The notes below the pieces were generated by a model, which had not been told where the DNA came from, searched no databases, and was given only the letters and a program-made list of their open reading frames with translations. 46,687 nt of DNA from Streptococcus sp. HMSC067H01 (lineage in GTDB: Bacteria; Bacillota; Bacilli; Lactobacillales; Streptococcaceae): assembly GCF_001814775.1 (NCBI RefSeq), contig NZ_KV817763.1, forward strand, positions 18,794 to 65,480, given 5' to 3'. How positions within the stretch are numbered: position 1 is the stretch's first letter; each line of letters begins with the position of its first letter. The translations under genes and the position numbers were made by a program. Positions 8,057 through 17,862 of the stretch are shown piece after piece.

Positions 8057-11000
8057 TTAATCTTCTTTTTTCTTTTGAGCTAGCAAACCAAAGCCACTTA
8101 AAACTCCAGCTAGTCCAAGAGCTACTAGATTTGCGTCTACTTCTACAGCTGTGTTTGGAAGTTGTCTTCCTTCAATTTTTTCAGCTTGTGCTTCTGCTTT
8201 TACTGGTTCTTGCTTCGTTGCTTGGCTTACTTGGGCTGGCGCAACAAATGGTTCAGTCTTAGGTTCTGTTTTTGTAGTTTCCTGCTTAGTATCTTGAGTC
8301 GCTGGAGTAGACACTACTGATTTGTCACCTGGTACTCTAGCCACTTTTGTACCGACTTCAACAATCTCAGTTACGGCTTCCTTGAGAACTTCCGTTCCCT
8401 TAAGACTACGATGTCCTTCAGAATCAATCTCTACAAGGTTTCTACGAAGGCCTGTAACTCCTACTTGAACCAAGCGACGTTCACCTGCTGAAAGGTTTGC
8501 GTTTTCTCTTTCTTCACGTCCAAATGCAAGAATTTCTTCTTCAACTACTAGGCTTGGGTTCTTAACTTCCAAGACTTTTGAACCATCAAGCGGTTGAGTG
8601 CTACTTTCAATTTTAGTACCAACTTCAGTAATCTCTGAAACTGCTTCCTTGACTACCTCTGTCTGAAGAAGTGTGCGATTGCCTTTAGCGTCTACCTCAA
8701 TCAAGCGACGGATTTGCCCAGCTTCACCAGCTTGAACCACACGGCGTTCACCTAACAAGAGGTCTCCTGACGGACGTTCTTGGCGTTCGAAGGCTTGAGT
8801 TTCTGTTTCAACCACTAGCTCAGGTAGAGCTTCAACTGTTGGAGCAGATTCACCTTCTTCTAAGCTACCCACATGATGACTCTCTTCAACAAGAAGTTTT
8901 TTATTGAGTTCTTCCTTCATGCTTGCAAATGCTTCTGGACTTGGATTCGTTGAGCCGATAAGAGTTTCTGCTTGAGCAAGGATTGGATCATCTGCATTTT
9001 TCTCACGAACTTTTTCTAGAAGAGTTTCAAGTTCTTGTTTAGCAGCTTGATAGACTTGACTACCATTCAAATCTGCACCTGCTTGTTTTAAATCGTTCAG
9101 GGCTTGGTTGACTGCTTCTTGACTAGCGTCGTGGTTTTCTAGGACAGCTTTCGCTGCATCAATTTTCTCAACTAGAGCTGCTTGTTTTGCTGCATCAGCA
9201 AATGTATAAGCTATTGTTTCTTTGCGTCCTTGAGCAGATGTGATTTCTTGTTTCAGGTATTCGTCGTTGACAGCTGCTTTAGGTGATACTAGAACATCAA
9301 ATTCGACAGTTTGTCCTTGATAGTGCAACTGAAGTTTTTGACGGCCTGTTTTTTGAGCATCATAGCCTGTAATTTCGACTCCTTGGTCTGTAAAGCTATG
9401 TTCTGTCTCAGTTTCATCATCATACAAGACCTTGAAACGTCCTTCTGATAAGTCAAGAGTATCGCCTACAAAGTAATCAATTTTTGGTTGCTTGCTAATA
9501 TACAAGGCTGCGACTTCTTTTGGACCAGCTTCTTCACCGGTCACTTGAACCTTAAAGCTACCTGCAACTGGAAGACCAAGATAGGTCACTGTCAACTCTT
9601 GTTCGCCATGATGGTGAGCATCGTAGCCATTAACAGTAACTCCTGCATGACTAAGGTTGATGACTTCGTCTGCTTCTTCACCCTCATATTTAACACGGAG
9701 AAGACCACCTTTGAGATTCAATTCCTCACCATCTTGGTAACTTGTCTTTTTAGGTGCCACTTCTAGACTGACAGCCTTAATCTTTCTTTCATCCTGAGGA
9801 ATCGTCACAGCAAGGGTATTACTGATTTCTTTACCTGGCAATTGTGTACGGTAGTAAAGAAGACTTGGCCGTTTTTCAAAGCTCAATGGATCTGTCGCCA
9901 AATCTCCTCCAACTGCTGTATTTAAGGTAGCGATTGGAGTTTGTGAATCTGCCTTGTCATAAACTGTGATGGTTGCCCCAGCAGGAACTTCTGAGAATCC
10001 AAGCTGAATCTTATTGTCCGTTAGGACACGCGCCGCCACTTTAGCCATTGGAATGTTTTGGCTCTCCGTATCAAGAGTTTCATACATCTTCCAGTTGTAG
10101 ATACGAATGGCTTTCCATGGTGTTCCATTGTCAGACGTAATGACGTTCAAGCGCCAGTCTTGCGCAGTGATTGGGCTATCAAGGGTGATATCCGAAACAT
10201 GGGCTTTATTGCCACGAACAGCTTTAGCTAGTTTCCATTCGCCTGCTTCATCTTTGTAGTAAAGGTCAAAGTCTTTGGTATTCATCAAACCATCGTTGAC
10301 AGATTCTCCACCAGCACCGGCATGGTCCATGACCCATCTAACAACACGGCGTGGTTGTGTCAAACGGATATCAACGCTACCACTCAACTGAGCAGAAGAC
10401 CATTTGTCAGATAGACTGGTGATGGTACCATTCAACATTCCTTCGATACCTTCTCCGCCTTCTGTATTTGGGAAGGTACTTCCGATAACAGTCGCTCCTG
10501 GAACGATATTTTCTGCAAGAGGTCTTGGAAGGCTGGTATCTTGGACAGTCATTCCCCACTCAAAGTTTGTAGTTGCTGCTTCAGAACGAAGGCCATTCTT
10601 CCCAACTGCGACAACCTTCAACTCTTGACTAGTACCAGTTGCACTAGCTGAACGGCTAACTTTTGGTAGGTAGATCGTAGTGGCAGACGAGCCTGTCAAT
10701 AGACGCCAAGTATCGCCATCCTTCTCATAAACTTCATAGAAGTCAGCATCCTTGTTACCTGTAAAATGAACAATGGCTTCCGCTTCTTGAGCATTTTTCA
10801 GAGATTGTTTAGCTACTTTAAGAGCAGTTGGTGCTTGAGGTGCCTCTTGATTATCTGACACTGTCAACTCACCCAAGTTAAATTGGTAATCCTTAAGGGC
10901 AGCAGTGTTTTCGAAAGTAAGTTTGATACCGTAAATGGTCTGACCTGCCAAGGCACTCAAGTCAAATTCGTCTTTTGTCCAGTCGTCAGATAGAGTCAGT

Positions 11001-12865
11001 TCTTTACGAGCATTCTCACCACCATAAGTATAGTTTTTCTGAGTCGCAAACTCTACATAAACCTTGCTTCCCTTACCACCCTTATGGGCAACCCGAAGTT
11101 TTGTTTTATCCGTTACTTCCAGTTTGGTAGAGTAAAGACGAACGTCTTGGTTGGTATTTTCAGCTAAATTACCCGCAAATTTAAGTGAGTTACCGCCATT
11201 GTAGGCATCTTCAAAGTCATAATCAGTTTGGAGTTTAGCTCCTGATGATGTTTGCCACCAACGCCATGTAGGCAAGATACCTGATACAGAACGATAGTTC
11301 CATTCAGAATCCTTGGAAACTTTACCGTCCACAAACCATTTTTTACCATGTCCTGTGTTAAAGGATGTTGTAAAGCTACGGCCTACTGCTGGTGTGCGGT
11401 CAGCTACGAGGTTGGCAATCCCGTACCAGTCTTTGTCATCTGGTTTTTGACCAGTTGGATCTCCTTGGTAACCTGTGAAGAAGATATTTTCATTCTTATG
11501 ATAGTCTTCACCTGTTTTCCCAAGACTCGTGATAGTATCTGGGGCAAAAAGTCCAAGTGATAAGCGAAGTTTGCCATTCTCATCAAAAAGGGCATCCCAT
11601 TTCACTTTTGTCTTGTAAGAACCACCTTGTTGCAATTCCAAACCTGCAAAAACATCATACTGACTGCGTTCTAGCCATTTGGCCATAGCTACAGAGTAAT
11701 CATTTTTCTCTTTAGTCCAGTTAAAGTTGGCAAAGAAGTGATCTGCAGGAACCTTGTCTCCTTCTTTTTGCATGAATGGATAGTTGTATTCACCAAGTCC
11801 ATCTTCGTGATAACGACCATATTCATAGGTCATGGCATCGTACCATGAATACTTGACAGGATGGTTGACTTTAGCAGCATACTCCTTGGTATAAAGCATG
11901 AAGTCACGCATTTTCTTACCAAGAGGTGTTACGATATCACCTGTTGTTTCTTGGTTGATAAAGTAGCCGTCAAATCCATAATATTTGGCCAAATCAACCA
12001 ACTTGCGAGCGATAGGGAATGTTCCGTCTTCGTCTTGTTGAAGGGCTGCAGCGAATTTTTCTTGGTCTGCAATACTGTTAGACCAGTTGAAGAATAGAGT
12101 ACCTAATACTGGGACACCATTACGGTGACCAGCATCAATCACGTCTGGAGTTGGAACGAGCCCTTCCCAGAAGACCATTGAATTCAAGTATTGCCAGTAG
12201 TCAAAGGCATAGGCTTTAAACTCTTCACCACCTACAGAAGCATGGTCTTTAGCCTTAGAGTTAGTGTTAGCAAGGGCTTCAACCTTGGCATCCTTATTAG
12301 CTTTTTCATTGACAACATGTCCACGATAGCGCTTGGCTAGTTCTACTGAAGATCGGTTAATAGCATCGTCTTCACGGGCACCTGGTTCCCATTTCAACAA
12401 ATCTTCCCAAGTGTCAAACTTAATTTCTTTTGGTCGAAGACTTTTTTCTTCTTTTTTAGGAACGTCAGAGACTGTTGCTTTTTCTTCTGGCTTATTTTCT
12501 GTGGTAGCAGGCGCTTCTTCAGCCTTAGGAGTTTCAGCAGCTGGACTAGTTGCTTCCTTATCACCTGCAGTCAACTGGTCCAAGGTTGTTTTTTCTTCTG
12601 AAACTGGTTGCTCACTTGCCTTGTCTTCCCTTGCTTCTAGCTCTTTCAATACTTCTGGTGCTGGTGTAGTTGCTTCTGCTGGAGTAGTGGTTGACGGTTT
12701 CTCTGAAGCTACTGCTGTAGTGGTTGTCCCATTTTCTGGAACGACAGACTCTTCAGCCAAAGCTGGACCTGCAAATAGAACTGAACCAATCATCAATGAG
12801 CAGGCACCCACTGACAATTTTCGAATACTATAGCGACAACGTTTTTCAAAAAATGGATTCTTCAT
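8057..12865 (-). CDS. endoD: wall-anchored endo-beta-N-acetylglucosaminidase (GH85, EndoD type)
   Basis: 1602 aa. YSIRK signal (CRYSIRKLSVGACSLMIGS) with cleavage near residue 37; an E/P/T-rich linker; GH85 catalytic domain about 155-500 with the catalytic pair Asn304 and Glu306 in DGYFINQET; beta-sandwich domains; F5/8-type C domain about 780-950; two Ig-like Big_3 repeats about 1033-1192; a FIVAR-like helical domain about 1198-1300; two G5-like repeats about 1338-1510; sorting signal near 1567. The sorting motif is LPNTA rather than LPNTG. The family cuts the chitobiose core of N-glycans on host glycoproteins such as IgG. A cre-like site lies upstream. Monocistronic. Confidence 0.92.
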   Translation of the reverse strand: MKNPFFEKRCRYSIRKLSVGACSLMIGSVLFAGPALAEESVVPENGTTTTAVASEKPSTTTPAEATTPAPEVLKELEAREDKASEQPVSEEKTTLDQLTAGDKEATSPAAETPKAEEAPATTENKPEEKATVSDVPKKEEKSLRPKEIKFDTWEDLLKWEPGAREDDAINRSSVELAKRYRGHVVNEKANKDAKVEALANTNSKAKDHASVGGEEFKAYAFDYWQYLNSMVFWEGLVPTPDVIDAGHRNGVPVLGTLFFNWSNSIADQEKFAAALQQDEDGTFPIARKLVDLAKYYGFDGYFINQETTGDIVTPLGKKMRDFMLYTKEYAAKVNHPVKYSWYDAMTYEYGRYHEDGLGEYNYPFMQKEGDKVPADHFFANFNWTKEKNDYSVAMAKWLERSQYDVFAGLELQQGGSYKTKVKWDALFDENGKLRLSLGLFAPDTITSLGKTGEDYHKNENIFFTGYQGDPTGQKPDDKDWYGIANLVADRTPAVGRSFTTSFNTGHGKKWFVDGKVSKDSEWNYRSVSGILPTWRWWQTSSGAKLQTDYDFEDAYNGGNSLKFAGNLAENTNQDVRLYSTKLEVTDKTKLRVAHKGGKGSKVYVEFATQKNYTYGGENARKELTLSDDWTKDEFDLSALAGQTIYGIKLTFENTAALKDYQFNLGELTVSDNQEAPQAPTALKVAKQSLKNAQEAEAIVHFTGNKDADFYEVYEKDGDTWRLLTGSSATTIYLPKVSRSASATGTSQELKVVAVGKNGLRSEAATTNFEWGMTVQDTSLPRPLAENIVPGATVIGSTFPNTEGGEGIEGMLNGTITSLSDKWSSAQLSGSVDIRLTQPRRVVRWVMDHAGAGGESVNDGLMNTKDFDLYYKDEAGEWKLAKAVRGNKAHVSDITLDSPITAQDWRLNVITSDNGTPWKAIRIYNWKMYETLDTESQNIPMAKVAARVLTDNKIQLGFSEVPAGATITVYDKADSQTPIATLNTAVGGDLATDPLSFEKRPSLLYYRTQLPGKEISNTLAVTIPQDERKIKAVSLEVAPKKTSYQDGEELNLKGGLLRVKYEGEEADEVINLSHAGVTVNGYDAHHHGEQELTVTYLGLPVAGSFKVQVTGEEAGPKEVAALYISKQPKIDYFVGDTLDLSEGRFKVLYDDETETEHSFTDQGVEITGYDAQKTGRQKLQLHYQGQTVEFDVLVSPKAAVNDEYLKQEITSAQGRKETIAYTFADAAKQAALVEKIDAAKAVLENHDASQEAVNQALNDLKQAGADLNGSQVYQAAKQELETLLEKVREKNADDPILAQAETLIGSTNPSPEAFASMKEELNKKLLVEESHHVGSLEEGESAPTVEALPELVVETETQAFERQERPSGDLLLGERRVVQAGEAGQIRRLIEVDAKGNRTLLQTEVVKEAVSEITEVGTKIESSTQPLDGSKVLEVKNPSLVVEEEILAFGREERENANLSAGERRLVQVGVTGLRRNLVEIDSEGHRSLKGTEVLKEAVTEIVEVGTKVARVPGDKSVVSTPATQDTKQETTKTEPKTEPFVAPAQVSQATKQEPVKAEAQAEKIEGRQLPNTAVEVDANLVALGLAGVLSGFGLLAQKKKED

Positions 12866-12888
12866 TTTTTCTCCTTTTACTTTCAGAA

Positions 12889-12902
12889 AGTAAGCGCTTT
12901 AT
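12889..12902 (-). promoter_or_regulatory. cre-like site upstream of the GH85 gene
   Basis: ATAAAGCGCTTACT on the minus strand keeps the full cre core AAAGCGCTTAC and differs from consensus only at the outer bases (11 of 14). It lies just ahead of the AAAAGGAG ribosome binding site, a position for roadblock-type CcpA repression. Confidence 0.6.
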
Positions 12903-13094
12903 TTTTATTTTTAAAAAGTAGCTGCCCTAATAAAGATAATAGAACAGTTCATTACCATTTTACGCTATTTAAATGAAGAGTCAACATGAGTCCCAAAAGA
13001 ACTATATAGAAGTGAAGAATTAATATAAATTAGACAATCAAGCTCCATTTTTAGAATAAATTTAACATTTTCTTAAAAAAAAATCATTTACTAC

Positions 13095-13123
13095 TTGTTA
13101 GATCGCTCTTAATCCTTTAAAAT
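13095..13123 (+). promoter_or_regulatory. promoter of the Na/Pi cotransporter gene
   Basis: TTGTTA (13095-13100), 17-nt spacer, TAAAAT (13118-13123). The rest of 12903-13094 is AT-rich with no visible gene. Confidence 0.6.
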
Positions 13124-13167
13124 AGAATGGGAGAGATTCCGCGATTATTTTTCGGAGGAAAAAGAAA

Positions 13168-14799
13168 ATGTCCATTAATTGGCAGGAAATTGTATTTCAC
13201 TTTTTAGGTGGTCTGGGACTATTCTTATATAGTATCAAGACCATGGGGGACGGTTTGCAACAAGCAGCTGGAGATCGTCTTCGATATTACATTGACAAAT
13301 ATACCAGCAATCCTTTCTTTGGTATTCTGGTAGGTATTGGAATGACTGCCCTGATTCAGTCTAGTTCAGGGGTTACAGTTATTACGGTTGGTCTGGTTAG
13401 TGCGGGACTTTTGACCCTACGTCAGGCTATCGGGATTGTCATGGGGGCCAATATCGGGACAACTGTCACATCCTTTATCATCGGTTTTAAATTGGGAGAC
13501 TACGCATTACCTATGCTCTTTCTCGGAGCAGTCTGTCTCTTCTTCACAAAAAATAGAACCATCAATAACATCGGACGAATTGTCTTTGGTGTTGGCGGTA
13601 TCTTCTTCGCCCTCAATCTTATGAGTGGTGCTATGGAGCCCCTCAAGGATTTACAAGTCTTTAAAGACTACATGGTAGAACTAAGTAAAAATCCAATCCT
13701 GGGAGTCTTTGTCGGAACTGGTTTAACCCTTCTAATTCAAGCCTCATCAGCGACCATCGGTATTTTGCAAAATCTCTACGCTAGCAATCTGATTGACCTT
13801 CAGGGAGCCCTACCCGTGCTCTTTGGGGATAACATCGGAACTACTATCACAGCGATTATCGCTTCACTTGGAGCAAATATCGCAGCCAAACGTGTAGCGG
13901 GCGCCCATGTGGCCTTCAACGTTATCGGAACGGTTATCTGTATCATCTTCCTCGTTCCCTTCACAGCCTTGATTCAATGGTTTGAAACGACTCTTCATTT
14001 GTCTCCAGAAATGACCATTGCCTTTGCCCACGGAACCTTCAACATTACCAACACCATTATCCAGTTCCCATTCATCGGAGCGCTTGCCTTCATGGTAACC
14101 AAGCTCATCCCTGGTGAAGATGAAGTTGTCAAATACGAAGCTCTCTACCTAGACGAGCAACTCATCAAACAAGCTCCATCTATCGCTCTTGGAAATGCTA
14201 AAAAAGAACTTCTACACTTGGGAAACTACGCTGCAAAAGCCTTTGACCTCTCTTACGACTATATCATCAATTCTAATGAAAAAGTTGCAGAAAAGGGTCA
14301 TAAGACTGAAGAAGCCATCAATACTATTGATGAAAAATTGACTCGTTACCTCATCAGTTTATCAGGTGAAGCTTTAAGCCAAAAAGAGAGTGAAGTCTTA
14401 ACCAACATCCTTGACTCTTCACGAGACTTGGAACGTATCGGAGACCACGCCGAAGCTTTGATCAACCTTAACGATTACTTGCAACGCAAGAATGTTCAAT
14501 TCTCTGAAGCTGCCTTAGCAGAGCTAGCAGAGATTTATCTTAAAACGAGCGAATTCGTCAAAGATGCTCTTGAGAGTGTTGAAAATAATGATCTTGAACA
14601 AGCTCAAGCCCTTATGGAACGTCACGAAGACATCAACAATATGGAACGTGTTCTTCGTAAGACGCATATCAAACGCCTAAACAACGGTGAATGTTCTACC
14701 CAAGCAGGTGTCAACTTTATCGATATCATTTCTCACTACACTCGTGTATCAGACCACGCTATGAACCTGGCTGAAAAGGTTTTGGCAGAACAAATTTAA
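13168..14799 (+). CDS. Na+/phosphate cotransporter with PhoU domain
   Basis: 543 aa. Residues 1 to about 320 form the membrane part with two inverted Na/Pi-cotransporter repeats, each with the signature Q-S/A-S-S (ALIQSSSGVTVI near 65, LIQASSATIGIL near 190). The remaining part (about 340-543) is a helical PhoU-like domain ending AMNLAEKVLAEQI. The family imports phosphate with sodium. Ribosome binding site CGGAGGAAAAAG precedes ATG. It has its own promoter and a shared terminator. Confidence 0.88.
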   Translation: MSINWQEIVFHFLGGLGLFLYSIKTMGDGLQQAAGDRLRYYIDKYTSNPFFGILVGIGMTALIQSSSGVTVITVGLVSAGLLTLRQAIGIVMGANIGTTVTSFIIGFKLGDYALPMLFLGAVCLFFTKNRTINNIGRIVFGVGGIFFALNLMSGAMEPLKDLQVFKDYMVELSKNPILGVFVGTGLTLLIQASSATIGILQNLYASNLIDLQGALPVLFGDNIGTTITAIIASLGANIAAKRVAGAHVAFNVIGTVICIIFLVPFTALIQWFETTLHLSPEMTIAFAHGTFNITNTIIQFPFIGALAFMVTKLIPGEDEVVKYEALYLDEQLIKQAPSIALGNAKKELLHLGNYAAKAFDLSYDYIINSNEKVAEKGHKTEEAINTIDEKLTRYLISLSGEALSQKESEVLTNILDSSRDLERIGDHAEALINLNDYLQRKNVQFSEAALAELAEIYLKTSEFVKDALESVENNDLEQAQALMERHEDINNMERVLRKTHIKRLNNGECSTQAGVNFIDIISHYTRVSDHAMNLAEKVLAEQI

Positions 14800-14806
14800 A
14801 ACGAAA

Positions 14807-14840
14807 AAAATGCTTTGATTCTTTCGAATCAAAGCATTTT
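14807..14840. terminator. bidirectional terminator
   Basis: 15-bp perfect stem AAAATGCTTTGATTC (14807-14821) / GAATCAAAGCATTTT (14826-14840), tetraloop. The stop codon of the minus-strand immunity gene (14829-14831) lies inside the stem. Confidence 0.92.
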
Positions 14841-15125
14841 AAATAACTCTCCAATCATAAAGGAAGAAGCAGCTGCACCCTTGTACCTAGCTTCTTCCTT
14901 TTTGATATAGCGGGCAAGATTGACTAACTCTGGGGCTGGTGTTTTGGGATTTTGGAGTAGTTCGAGTGTAACTAAACCTGAAAGTCGGACTGCAAGCAAG
15001 CGCTCATTGGTGCTGGGCAACTGCTTAGCAGTTTCTAAGAGTGCAACCACTAAATCTTCACTCAAGTTTTGACGGGCATTATTGTAAAGATCCCGTACCA
15101 AGGTTTCTAGGTTTGGTTCTTCCAT
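14829..15125 (-). CDS. bacteriocin immunity protein (enterocin A immunity-like)
   Basis: 98 aa, all-helical pattern (LETLVRDLYNNARQNL ... LVNLARYIKKEEARYKG) typical of the EntA_Immun fold that protects against class II bacteriocins from the inner face of the membrane. The frame is open to 15140, but ATG at 15125 has a consensus GGAGGTGA in front and is preferred. It lies 24 bases after pepA and is probably co-transcribed. No bacteriocin gene is visible here, so it is an orphan immunity gene. Confidence 0.72.
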   Translation of the reverse strand: MEEPNLETLVRDLYNNARQNLSEDLVVALLETAKQLPSTNERLLAVRLSGLVTLELLQNPKTPAPELVNLARYIKKEEARYKGAAASSFMIGELFKML

Positions 15126-15149
15126 CCCTATCACCTCCATCTTTTCTGT

Positions 15150-16214
15150 TTAATAATTTTTGATTAAATCTACTGTAGAACGATCCAATTTTTTAACCAA
15201 GGCTTGTAAGAATGCTTGTGCTTCAAGGAAATCATCCATTGCATAAAGTGTTTGGTGAGAGTGGATATAACGAGCACAAACACCAATTGTTGTTGATGGG
15301 ACACCACCATTTTTCAGATGAGCTGCCCCAGCGTCAGTTCCTCCTTTTCCACAGTAGTATTGGTACTTGATTCCAGCTTCTTCAGCTGTCGTCAAAAGGA
15401 AATCTTTCATGCCTGGGAGAAGCAAGTGACCTGGATCGTAGAAACGAATCAAGGTTCCATCACCAATCTTACCTTGACCACCATAAACATCACCTGCTGG
15501 TGAGCAATCCACCGCAAGGAATACTTCTGGATCAAATTTTGTTGTAGATGCATGGGCACCACGAAGTCCAACTTCTTCTTGGACGTTAGCACCAAGATAA
15601 AGTTCATTTCCCAGTTTTTGACCTGACAAGTTTTCTGCCAACTCGCTAACCATGAGAACTCCGTAACGGTTATCCCATGCTTTTGAGATGATATTTTTTT
15701 CATTAGCTGTAAGGATTGCGCTACTATCTGGAACGATGGTGTCTCCTGGACGAATACCGAAACTTTCAGCCTCAGCCTTGTCCGCAAAACCACCATCAAA
15801 GATGATATCTGAAATAGCTGGCATGCTTGGACCACCTGTTCCACGAGTTAAATGTGGTGGTACCGATCCTGAGATTACTGGAATTTCACGACCGTCACGA
15901 GTAAAGAGTTTAAAACGTTGGCTGCTGACAACCATAGGATTCCAACCGCCAATCTCAACGACACGGAAGGTTCCATCTGGTTTGATTTCACTCACCATAA
16001 AACCAACTTCATCCATGTGAGATGCTACCAAAACACGAGGGGCATTCGCAACTTCTGAATGTTTGATACCAAAAATACCACCTAGGCCATCAGTCACTAC
16101 TTCATCCACGTGAGGTGTTATCTTCTCACGAAGATAAGCGCGTACAGGTGCTTCATGACCTGAGATAGCAGAAAGTTCTGTTACTTCTTTGATTTTAGAA
16201 AATAATGTTGTCAT
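15150..16214 (-). CDS. pepA: glutamyl aminopeptidase (M42 family)
   Basis: 354 aa. Two-metal aminopeptidase removing N-terminal Glu/Asp residues from peptides in the cytosol. Metal and catalytic motifs visible: ASHMDEVGFMV (His67, Asp69), WDNRYG, VQEEVGLRGA, VDCSPAGD and GGTDAGAAH. Ribosome binding site AGAAGGGA. Upstream of the bacteriocin immunity gene in a two-gene unit. Confidence 0.93.
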   Translation of the reverse strand: MTTLFSKIKEVTELSAISGHEAPVRAYLREKITPHVDEVVTDGLGGIFGIKHSEVANAPRVLVASHMDEVGFMVSEIKPDGTFRVVEIGGWNPMVVSSQRFKLFTRDGREIPVISGSVPPHLTRGTGGPSMPAISDIIFDGGFADKAEAESFGIRPGDTIVPDSSAILTANEKNIISKAWDNRYGVLMVSELAENLSGQKLGNELYLGANVQEEVGLRGAHASTTKFDPEVFLAVDCSPAGDVYGGQGKIGDGTLIRFYDPGHLLLPGMKDFLLTTAEEAGIKYQYYCGKGGTDAGAAHLKNGGVPSTTIGVCARYIHSHQTLYAMDDFLEAQAFLQALVKKLDRSTVDLIKNY

Positions 16215-16250
16215 TTTAATCCCTTCTTTCTTTCAACCATTTTACCACTT

Positions 16251-16280
16251 TTTATAGGAGAAGGGTAGTGGAAATCACAA
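16251..16280 (-). promoter_or_regulatory. probable pepA promoter
   Basis: Minus strand TTGTGA (16275-16280), 18-nt spacer, TATAAA (16251-16256). An alternative -10, TAAAAT, lies nearer the gene. Confidence 0.45.
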
Positions 16281-16304
16281 ATCCTCCGACTTCATAGTTC
16301 TTAT

Positions 16305-16342
16305 CAAGTAAAAAGGAATCCGTTACGATTCCTTTTTACTTG
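16305..16342. terminator. terminator of the murI-yidD operon
   Basis: 16-bp perfect stem CAAGTAAAAAGGAATC (16305-16320) / GATTCCTTTTTACTTG (16327-16342). The yidD stop codon (16336-16338) is inside the stem. Confidence 0.9.
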
Positions 16343-16572
16343 GTATTTCTTTTTAATGAAAAGTGGTCTGGCACAAGGTCCTTACCTGTTTTCGACCAGG
16401 GATGGCAACGTAATATCCTAGCCAGTCCCATAAGGACTCCCTTGAGGCCATGTTTTTCAATAGCCTGAATCATGTAATTTGAACAAGTGGGCTCAAATCT
16501 ACAAGAAGGTGGAAAGGCTGGCGAGATAAAGCGTTGGTAAAAGCGCACAGGCGCTATTAAAATTCGTTTCAT
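16336..16572 (-). CDS. yidD: membrane protein insertion efficiency factor YidD
   Basis: 78 aa. Short basic protein with the family pattern [33 protein letters not shown] and [17 protein letters not shown]. It helps YidC insert membrane proteins. The ATG overlaps the rluB stop by one base (TAATG), last gene of the operon. Confidence 0.92.
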   Translation of the reverse strand: MKRILIAPVRFYQRFISPAFPPSCRFEPTCSNYMIQAIEKHGLKGVLMGLARILRCHPWSKTGKDLVPDHFSLKRNTK

Positions 16573-17294
16573 TATTTCTTGGTTACAGCCATGGTGTGTA
16601 GTTGGCTGATTTCTTTTTTATTGAGACGGCGTGATTCTCCTGGACGAAGTCCAGTCAAGTCTAAGTGTCCAAAACGTGTCCGAGACAACTTATCCACTTG
16701 AAGCCCAACAGCTTCAAACATCTTTTTAACCTGATGGTTACGTCCTTCATGGATAGTCAACTGTACTACTGAGCGATTTTTGACTGGGTCTACTTTGAGA
16801 ATCTCATAGACAGCTGGCTTGGTTTTCTTACCATCAATCTCAAGACCACGAGTCAAGGGACGAAGATTTTCCTTGTTAGCTACACCTTTCACACGCGCAA
16901 CATAGACCTTGTCAATCTCATTACGAGGGTGAATCATCTCGTCTGTAAAGTCACCATCATTGGTCAAAATCAAGACTCCAGATGTATCCCAGTCCAAACG
17001 TCCCACAGGGTAAATCCGTTCTTTCACATTAGGCAAGAGATCCACAACAGTCTTGCGTCCCTTATCATCTGTCACACTAGAAATCACTCCGCGTGGTTTA
17101 TTGAGCAGATAATAGACCTTTTCTTCGTTGTAGATGGGTTGACCTTCAACTTCTACCTTGTCACCAGACTTGATAGTCGTCGCTAATTCACGTACCACCT
17201 GGCCGTTAACCGTCACCAAGCCTTGCTTGATCAACTCTTCTGCTTTTCTCCTACTGGCCACACCTGCGTGGGCAATATACTTATTGATTCTCAT
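16572..17294 (-). CDS. rluB: 23S rRNA pseudouridine synthase (RluB/RsuA family)
   Basis: 240 aa. N-terminal S4 RNA-binding domain ([20 protein letters not shown], 1 to about 60) and catalytic domain with the active-site Asp101 in [15 protein letters not shown]. The family modifies helix 89 region uridines of 23S rRNA (RluB) or 16S rRNA (RsuA); the scpB-rluB context favours RluB. Overlaps scpB by 14 bases. Confidence 0.9.
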   Translation of the reverse strand: MRINKYIAHAGVASRRKAEELIKQGLVTVNGQVVRELATTIKSGDKVEVEGQPIYNEEKVYYLLNKPRGVISSVTDDKGRKTVVDLLPNVKERIYPVGRLDWDTSGVLILTNDGDFTDEMIHPRNEIDKVYVARVKGVANKENLRPLTRGLEIDGKKTKPAVYEILKVDPVKNRSVVQLTIHEGRNHQVKKMFEAVGLQVDKLSRTRFGHLDLTGLRPGESRRLNKKEISQLHTMAVTKK

Positions 17295-17850
17295 CTTCTT
17301 CTATCCTTTCACCAAATAATTGGCTTTCTTGTGCTTGAATGTCAAGCTCATCAATCACGGGCAATTCTTCCAAGTGGTTAATGCCCATGTAATCTAGGAA
17401 ATAATCCGTCGTTACATAGAGATTAGGGCGTCCAAGAACTTCTTTCTTTCCATCTTCTCGTATCAAATCGAAGGCCTGCAACTTAGCTAAGGCCCCACTC
17501 GAATTAACCCCACGAATAGCGTCGATTTCTATACGTGTGATAGGTTGCTTATAGGCAATAATGGACAAGGTTTCAAGCGCAGCCCGAGATAGACTCTGGT
17601 TGATGGGCGCCTTAGAATATTCTTTCAAAATGGCTGCGAATTGAGGCTTGGTTACCAATCTGTAGGCACCACCTGTCTCAATCAGGGCCAGACTAGAATC
17701 CTGGTCTTTTTCATGCTTTTTGGCTAATTTTTCTAGACTCTGCTGAATACCTGTTGGAGGTAGTGAGAGGAGTTCAGCCAATTGACGAATCCTAATCCCA
17801 TCTTCACCCGCTACAAAGAGGAGTGCTTCTATTTCTGCTAAAGTACTCAT
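17281..17850 (-). CDS. scpB: segregation and condensation protein B
   Basis: 189 aa, two winged-helix domains; [20 protein letters not shown] and [10 protein letters not shown] are the family core. Dimerises and binds ScpA within the SMC condensin complex for chromosome segregation. Lies 12 bases after scpA. Confidence 0.93.
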   Translation of the reverse strand: MSTLAEIEALLFVAGEDGIRIRQLAELLSLPPTGIQQSLEKLAKKHEKDQDSSLALIETGGAYRLVTKPQFAAILKEYSKAPINQSLSRAALETLSIIAYKQPITRIEIDAIRGVNSSGALAKLQAFDLIREDGKKEVLGRPNLYVTTDYFLDYMGINHLEELPVIDELDIQAQESQLFGERIEEDENQ

Positions 17851-17862
17851 ATTTCCTCTCTA

